Positions 15,001 to 24,000 of a stretch of 64,000 nt of DNA are shown here, in pieces; within the stretch, counting starts at the first letter, position 1; every line of letters starts with the position of its first letter. Origin of the DNA: Ascidiimonas sp046199005 (lineage in GTDB: Bacteria; Bacteroidota; Bacteroidia; Flavobacteriales; Flavobacteriaceae); NCBI GenBank assembly GCA_046199005.1, contig CP176050.1, forward strand, positions 2,542,001-2,606,000. The letters run 5' to 3'. Under the pieces are notes generated by a model. The model saw only the letters and a program-made list of their open reading frames with translations. It did not search any database and was not told the origin of the DNA. The position numbers and the translations under genes are program-made.

Positions 15001-18000
15001 TACCTGAAACGAGAAAAACTTACCGAGGAGCGTTTTCTGGATAATCCATTTGCTGAAAATGAGAACATCCTAAACGGACATACACGCATTTACAAAACAG
15101 GAGATCTGGTAAGATGGCTTCCGGATGGGAATCTCGAATACATAGGAAGAAATGATGATCAGGCAAAAATTCGGGGTTATCGTATAGAGCCTGAAGAGAT
15201 CGAAGCAGCTATGTTAGCTGTTGAGAATATTTCGCAAGCTAAAGTGTTCCAGAAAGAAAGGTCTTCGACTACCGGTCCCAATAAATATCTAATAGGTTAT
15301 TACGTACCCGGTAGCGCGGAAAGCACTATTTCCTCAGAACAGATTAAAGAGATACTTTCAAGTCAACTTCCCGCTTACATGATACCGGATGCATTCGTAG
15401 CCATGCAAACCTTTCCCGTTACACCAAATGGAAAGCTAGATACACGTTCCTTCCCGGATGCAGAGTTAAAGAACACTGAAAATTACGTAGCGCCCGAAAC
15501 TGAGCTTGAAAAAGACCTTTCCAAAATCTGGCAATCAGTACTTGGAGTGGAAAAGATAGGAATAACCGATGATTTCTTCCGGATAGGTGGGAATTCTATT
15601 TTAGCTATGCAATTGGTACACCAAATTGATCAACAATTAAACTTATCGATCAAAGTCGCGGAGCTGTTTGAGTTCCCTTCCATCCAGCAATTGCTTCAAA
15701 ACACAACTCCGGAAAAGTCCGTAGTAATTCCTAAACTCTCAAAGGAGCAAACGCCTTTATCCTTCTCACAACAGCGACTTTGGTTCATAGAATCCTACGA
15801 GGGAGGCACAAACGCATATCACATACCTTTGGTACTGGAACTTTTTGACAAGATCGATCTTATCTTACTGGAAAAAGCGATCCAATCTGTTATTAAACGT
15901 CATGAAGTTCTTAGAAGTATTATTGTACAAGGAGACGATCATCGATGGCAACAAAAGGTACTTGATATACCGCTGACTATTAAGCATCATCAGTGTACCG
16001 ACAAAGAATATACTTCCCAATTACAGAAAGATATAAATCGACCCTTTGATCTTGAAGCCACCTATCCAATCAGAGTTTGTTTGTATGATGTTGAAGAAGA
16101 AAAAGAAAGAACTACCCGTTACGCTCTGATCCTGATGCATCATATTGCCAGCGATGGCTGGTCTATGGAAGTATTTGTCAGAGAACTGGATAATTACTAC
16201 AAGGCATATACGGCAGGAGAATTAGATTTTAAACTGCCGGAATTGCCTATACAATACAGCGATTTTGCGCAATGGGAACGTTCCCATCTGAACGATGCGG
16301 TACTCACACATAAGTTATCTTTTTGGAAACAAAAGTTATCCGGTTATGAAACCTTGACTCTTCCCACCGATTACCCACGTCCTAAAAAATTCGATTACAA
16401 AGGAGCGAGCTATGTATTCACTATTCCAGAAAACCTGAGCGACCAATTGAGGGATCTGGTACAATCTCAGGGCGCTACACTTTACAGCATTTTGCTTTCC
16501 AGTGTCGCCGTACTTCTAGGGAAATATAGTAACCAAAGAGATATTATCATAGGTAGCCCTTATGCCAACAGAGATCATCATCAGACAAGTAACCTGATCG
16601 GTTTTTTTGTAAACACCATGGTAAACAGAATACTTCTTGATGAAAAACAATCCTTCATTAGCTTGATAAATCAGGTACATCAGGATCAAATAGCTGCTCA
16701 ACAATATCGAGATTTTCCTTTTGAACAGCTTATAGAAAATTTAGTAACTGAAAGAGATCCTTCTCGTCGTCCTTTATTTCAGGTTTTATTCTCTCTTCAA
16801 AGTTTTGGAGAAAAACAAGAACACGCTTTATCAGAATATTTAAGACCTGTTGATTTAGAAGAAGCACATCAAATAGAAAAATTTGACTTGTCAATTTACA
16901 TAGATGATAGTGAGAAAGAACTCGAAGTTCAGATGAATTATGCCAGAAGTCTGTTCGCTCCTCAAACCATTGAAAGAATGAGTATGCACTATCTGGTCTT
17001 GCTCGAAAACTTGCTTTTGCATGATCAAAAGACATACCTTTCCCATCCACTTTTAGATGCTTCGTTTCATCAGAAAATAATTCATGAGTGGAATGCTACA
17101 CAGATCAACTATCCGGAAGGTGAAACATTTCTTTCCTTATTTCAAGCACAAGTATTAAAAACACCGGATTATGTTGCGGTGGTTTTTGAGGGGGAAGAAA
17201 TCACCTATCAGGAATTAAATGAGCGATCAAATCAGGTAGCACATCATTTGATCGATACTTATGAGGTAGCCTCAGGAAATCTTATCGGGATCATGCTCGA
17301 TCGTTCCATCTGGAGTACGATAGCGATAGTAAGTATTCTGAAGGCCGGAGGGGCCTATGTACCGATAGAACCCGAATATCCGGAGAGTAGAAAATCTTTT
17401 ATCATCAATGATACGGGTATAAACATTTTAATGATCGAATCTCATCTCCTGTTAGAGGTTGTCGACTACGAAGTTTCCATTTTCGCCATAGACATTTTCT
17501 ACGACAGTTTAACAAAGGATGAGAAGTCAATTAGCAATCCTGCAATTAATATAGGTTCTGAAGACTTATGCTATGTAATTTATACTTCAGGCACTACAGG
17601 AACACCTAAGGGGGTAATGATAGAGCACAAAAATTTAAGTCATTTAATTCAGATGCAACGTTCCTGCCTGCGTCTGACTGAAAAACAGAAAGTATTGCAA
17701 TATGCATCCTTGATTTTTGATGCTTCGGTATGGGAAATATTCAGCACTTTAAGTGTTGGTGCAGAACTTCACATTATAAGCAATTCTTTACGTAAAGATG
17801 GAAAACAGCTGGTTAGCTATTTAAAAGATTTTTCTATTGATCTCGCTACCCTACCCCCTGCATTCTTAGAAACTCTTTCTGATGAAGATCAAGTGGGATT
17901 GCCAACTATGGTGATCGCTGGGGAATCCTGTTCTTTACAAACTATGGAACGTTGGAGCAAGGACAGAAGATTTATTAATGCTTACGGCCCTACCGAAGGA

Positions 18001-21000
18001 ACTGTTTGCGCTACCATGCATGATTTTCAAAAGGGAGATCTCGCTTCGAACATTGGTGTACCGAATCCGAATACCCAAGTGTATATACTGGACAGTTTTA
18101 AAAATCCAGTACCTGTAGGGGTCATTGGAGAACTCTACATCGGGGGTGCTGGTGTTGCCCGGGGATATCTGAATCGGGAAACATTAACCCAGGAACGTTT
18201 TATTGAAAATCCGTTTGCCACGGAAACCGAACTCGAAAAGGGCTATACCCGTATCTACAAAACAGGGGATCTGGTGCGATGGCTCCCTGATGGTAACATC
18301 GAATACATCGGTAGAAACGACGATCAGGTAAAACTCAGAGGCTATCGTATCGAACTCGAAGAGATCGAAGCAGCACTTACCAGTATCGAGGGTATCGAAC
18401 AGGCCAGCGTACAGGTCAAAGAACGAAGTTCAGAGACCGGAGTTACCAAATACCTGGTAGGCTATTACATCTTATCTGATGCGGATGCGCCGATTGCTTC
18501 AGACGACATCGTTCAACAGCTTTCAGCGCAGCTGCCGGATTATATGATCCCAAGTGCGTTTGTGACATTGGAAGCTTTCCCGATGACCGTGAATGGTAAG
18601 CTCGACAAACGTGCCCTACCCGATCCTGAATTTCAGAATTCTGAAACGTATGTATCTCCACAAACAGCTACCCAGAAACAACTCTGTGAAATATGGCAGT
18701 CCGTACTCGGAATCGAAAAAGTAGGCATCACTGATCATTTCTTTAGAATTGGAGGGGATTCTATCCTGGCCATGCAATTGGTACATCAAATAAACCTGCA
18801 GCTTTCATTACATATTAAAGTAGCAGAATTATTCAGGTTTCCCACCATCAAACAATTGCTGGAGAATGTTACGCAAGAGAGATCTGTAGAGATCCCGAGA
18901 GTCTCAAAGAAGCTCGCTCCGCTATCTTCCTCCCAGCAACGTCTATGGTTCATAGAATCGTATGAAGGGGGTACCAATGCCTATCATATGCCTATGATGC
19001 TACAACTTATGAAGACCGTTGATCGTTCTTTGTTTGAAAAAGCAGTGCAAGCGGTAGTACGGCGGCATGAAGCGCTTCGAAGTATCATTACACAAGCAGA
19101 CGAGGACCAATGGCTGCAAAAAGTACAGGAGGCTCCGTTAAGTATTGCGCAGTACCATATGACTTATGCAGAGTATGCTGTTCAATTGAAAGTGGATATG
19201 GATCGTCCCTTCGATCTGGAAAATGAGTATCCCATTCGGGTTTGTTTTTATGAGGTTGCCGGAGAGAAACAAAAAACAACTCGGTATGCGTTGATACTGA
19301 TGCATCACATCGCCAGTGATGGGTGGTCGATAGAGGTTTTTGCGAAAGAACTGAATTCGTATTACAAAGCCTATCACGCAGGTGATACAGATTTTGAACT
19401 GCCGGAACTACCCATACAGTACGGCGATTATGCCCTCTGGGAACGTACTGTTCTATCTGGAGACACTCTATCAGAGAAACTCACTTTCTGGAAAGATAAG
19501 CTGGCTGGCTACGAGACGCTCACCTTGCCTACCGACTATACGCGCCCTGCCGTATTTGATTACAAAGGCAATTCCCTTGAATTTGTGATCCCACAACACC
19601 TGAGCGATCAGGTTAGAGCGCTTGCCAAAGAACAGGGAGTTTCCCTCTACAGCGTACTGCTCTCCAGTGTAGCGATCCTCTTGGGAAAATACAGCAACCA
19701 ACTAGATATTCTTATCGGGAGTCCGCATGCCAACCGGGATCATTACCAAACCGGAGCACTCATAGGTTTCTTTATCAATACCTTGGTCAACAGAGTGCTG
19801 CTGGATAAAAAACAGTCTTTTATCGAGCTTATTGATGCGGTACATCAAGATCAGATACGTACCCAGACCCATCAGGATTTTCCCTTTGAGCAGCTCATTG
19901 ATCATCTGGAAATTGAAAGAGACCCTTCAAGACATCCTTTGTTTCAGGTGATGTTTGGCGTTCAAAGTTTTGGAGAAAAACAAATGGATACCTTATCTGA
20001 ATATCTACTATCTATAAATCCGGAACAGACAGATCAGGTAGAAAAATTTGACCTCTCCATTTTCATGGATGACAGCAATTCTCAAATCAGGGTACAGATT
20101 GGATATGCTACCAGTTTGTTTAAAGCAGACACCATACAAAGAATGGCAGATCACTATCTGGTCTTATTAGAAAACTTAATGACGGCTACAAATGCAGCCT
20201 ACCTGAAACATTCTTTGCTGGACACCGCTAGTTACCAAACGCTGGTCTACGACTGGAATGCTACCGATGTGGTTTATCCGCAGCATGAAACGGTTGTCTC
20301 TTTGTTCGAAGCACAGGTAAAAGCGCATCCCGATCACACCGCACTGGTTTTTGAAGATACCAAACTTACTTACGCGCAGCTCAATGAAAAAAGCAACCAG
20401 TTTGCTCGCCACCTGAGAAATCAATATAAGAAAAGAACCGGCCATGCCATTACGCCAGACGCGCTTATTGCCTTGTGTTTAGACCGTAGTCCGGAGATGG
20501 TGATCGCCATACTGGCCATACTCAAAGCAGGAGCCGCTTATGTACCCATGGAGCCTGAGTATCCGCAGGAACGCATCAGTTTTATCCTGGAAGATACCCA
20601 TGCTGCTCTGGTGCTGAGCCGATCTGCACTCAAACAGGAACAGCTCGACAAACTGCCGGAAGAAAAGATCCTTTTTACAGACCTCACAGAAAGCTGTTAC
20701 CAACAACAGAAAAATACCAACCTTCGTAAATACAGCAAAGCAGATCACCTCGCCTATGTGATCTACACCTCAGGAACCACAGGAAAACCCAAGGGAGTTA
20801 TGGTAGAACATGCACAGGTGGTTTCTTTTGCAACGAAGAATAACTTTGTGGATTACCAAGCTATTAACATTGTGGGAGGACTCTCCAATTATGCATTCGA
20901 TGGAAGTGTCTTTGACATCTTCTTCTCCCTGAGCAATGGTAAGAGCCTGGTCATGCTAGACGTGATGGCTTCTTTAAATACCGATCAACTCGATGCAGTG

Positions 21001-24000
21001 GCTCAAAAATATGAGATCGATACCATTTTCATGACTACGGTGCTTTTCAACAGACTCGTCTTTAGTGAGAAAAAAGTACTGCGCCGATTCAAACAAATAC
21101 TCTTTGGAGGAGAAGCATGTAACAGCAAAGCTATTGAGACTTTTAAAAATGGAGACTATCCGAACTCACAGCTTATTCATGTCTACGGACCCACCGAAAC
21201 TGTGGTCTATGCTACCTATTGTAAATTAAACACCTACGATACAAAAAACCATATTCCTATCGGAAGCCCGCTCAATGACAAAACATTGTATGTATTAGAT
21301 GCCTTTATGAAACCAGTACCTGTAGGGGTCATTGGAGAACTCTACATCGGGGGTGCCGGTGTTGCCCGGGGATATCTGAATCGGGAAACACTAACCCGGG
21401 AACGTTTTATCAAAAATCCGTTTGCCACGGAAACCGAACTCGAAAAGGGCTATACCCGTATCTACAAAACAGGGGATCTGGTGCGATGGCTCCCTGATGG
21501 TAACATCGAATACATCGGTAGAAACGACGATCAGGTAAAACTCAGAGGCTATCGTATCGAACTCGAAGAGATCGAAGCAGCACTTACCAGTATCAAGGGT
21601 ATCGAACAGGCCAGCGTACAGGTCAAAGAACGAAGTTCAGAGACCGGAGTTACCAAATACTTGGTAGGCTATTACATCTTATCTGATGCGGATGCGCCCA
21701 TTGCTTCTGATGCCATCGTTCAACAACTTTCAGCGCAGCTGCCTGATTATATGATCCCAAGTGCTTTTGTGACACTGGAAGCTTTCCCGATGACCGTGAA
21801 TGGTAAGCTCGACAAACGTGCCCTGCCCGATCCTGAATTCACCACAGCGGATACCTATGTAGCTCCGCAGACAGCTACCCAGAAACAACTCTGTGAAATA
21901 TGGCAGTCCGTACTCATAATCGAAAAAGTAGGCATCACAGATCATTTCTTTAGAATTGGAGGGGATTCTATTTTAAGTATTCAGATTTCCAGTCATATAC
22001 GTGATATGGGATATGCTTTTCAGGTAAAGGACATCTTTACCCATCCTACGATCGAGAAATTATCAAATTTCCTGGAAAAGGCTTCAGACGTTGTTCCTGT
22101 GAAAACAGAAGAAGGCTTGCTTTCAGGCTCTTTTTCTTATCTACCTATACAGCAATGGTTCTTTGATCAGGTAGCTCTCAATGTAATAAAAGAACCTTCT
22201 CATTACAATCAAAGCTTCATGATAAAGGTTCCTGCCTTAGATAAAGTGAAGTTACTTTCAGCACTAAACGATCTGGTACAGTACCATGATATGTTTAGAG
22301 TGATCTTTGATGATGATAAACAGATCTTTCAGCATCCAATAACTATAAATGATATCAAAGAACTTGATGTTAGTTTATATAAAGAATTGGAAATTTCTGA
22401 GATACTTACTTCGTGGCAGTCCGACTTTTCAATATCTGAAGGTCCCTTATTTAAATTTGGCTATCTCAGCGGATATGAAGACGGCAGTGCTCGTATCTTC
22501 ATGGCACTTCACCATTTGATCGTAGATTCCATAAGCTGGCGTATATTGACAGCCCATCTCAAAAGGCTATATGAAGGAGAATCTTTACCACCTAAAGGTA
22601 GCAGCTACCGGCAGTGGGTATCAAAGATTCGTAAATACAATGTTCATTTCCCTTCTGAAGCTACTTATTGGGCGACACAGTTATCAGAGCTACCGAATTA
22701 CAATGATCTGCGAATGGCGAAGAGTGAAACGATCGTATTAAAAATCCCTAAAAACAAGACTCATAAGTTCTTGCAACAGAGCGCTGAGGCTTACCACACC
22801 GAGGTTAATGATCTTCTCTTGACCGCGCTTGGTACTGCATTATCAAACCTAACAGGTACCGAGGAAGTAGGATTAACACTTGAAGGGCACGGCAGGGAGT
22901 TACTGTTTGAAGACATCGATCATAGCCATACGTTGGGATGGTTTACTACTATGTTTCCGGTGAAATTATCAATTGTGGGAGATGTATCCAGAGATATTCC
23001 ATCGGTTAAAGAACAACTTCGTCAGATTCCTAATAAAGGAATAGGATTTGGCAGTTTTGCTATCTCAAAAAGTACTTCTTATAATTTCTTGAACTTACCG
23101 AAAGTCAGTTTTAATTATCTGGGGCAGTTCGACGGAGATGAAACAGAAACATCCTGGCAACTTGCAGCCGAAGATAGTGGCAGGCCTTTATCTTCTAAAA
23201 ACGATCATCATAATATCATCAGTATCGACGGAGGTGTTATTGAAGGTTGTTTGCAATTCTCGATAACCGCGTATCTGTCCAAAACGAATGTGCGTAAACT
23301 AGCCAATACTTTTGAGCGCACAATTCTCTCTATCATTTCTCATTGTGATCAACGTTTAGCAAACGTGGGGCGCTGGTATACACCTAGTGACTTTCCTTTG
23401 GCTTCTGTTCGCATGTCGCTTCTGGATAAATTACAAAAGGATGCACACAGCTTGAAAAATACTATTGAAGCAATTTATCCAGCTAATAGCCTCCAACAAG
23501 CGATTCTTTTTCATGCTATTGAAAAAAATAAAGAGGATGTATATAACATTCAGTCTTCGGATGACTATGACACCGATTTGAATATTGAACTTTATTTGAA
23601 AGCCTGGGAATATTGTATTGTAAAGTATCCGGCACTAAGAACTTCTTTTAACTGGGATCATCATCCGCTTCAAATTGTTTATACAAAAGGGAAGGTTTCA
23701 CATACTTATCATGATCTTTCATACGCGGATGAACCGCAAGTTATTGATACTAAAATTGAAGTAATAAAAAAGGAAGATCTCAATGAAGCTTATAATTTGA
23801 AGGTTCCTTCTTTGTTTCGATTACAAATCATCAAAAGAGGTACTCACAAGTGGACTATTATTCAAAGTCTGCATCATAGCATTGCGGATGGAACAAGTGC
23901 CGCTATTCTAAAGCAGCAGGTAGATTCGTATTATGATATGTTGAAGGAGAAAAAAACAATTCGCATAGAGCCCGATCGCGTTTACGAACAGGTACAGGAA

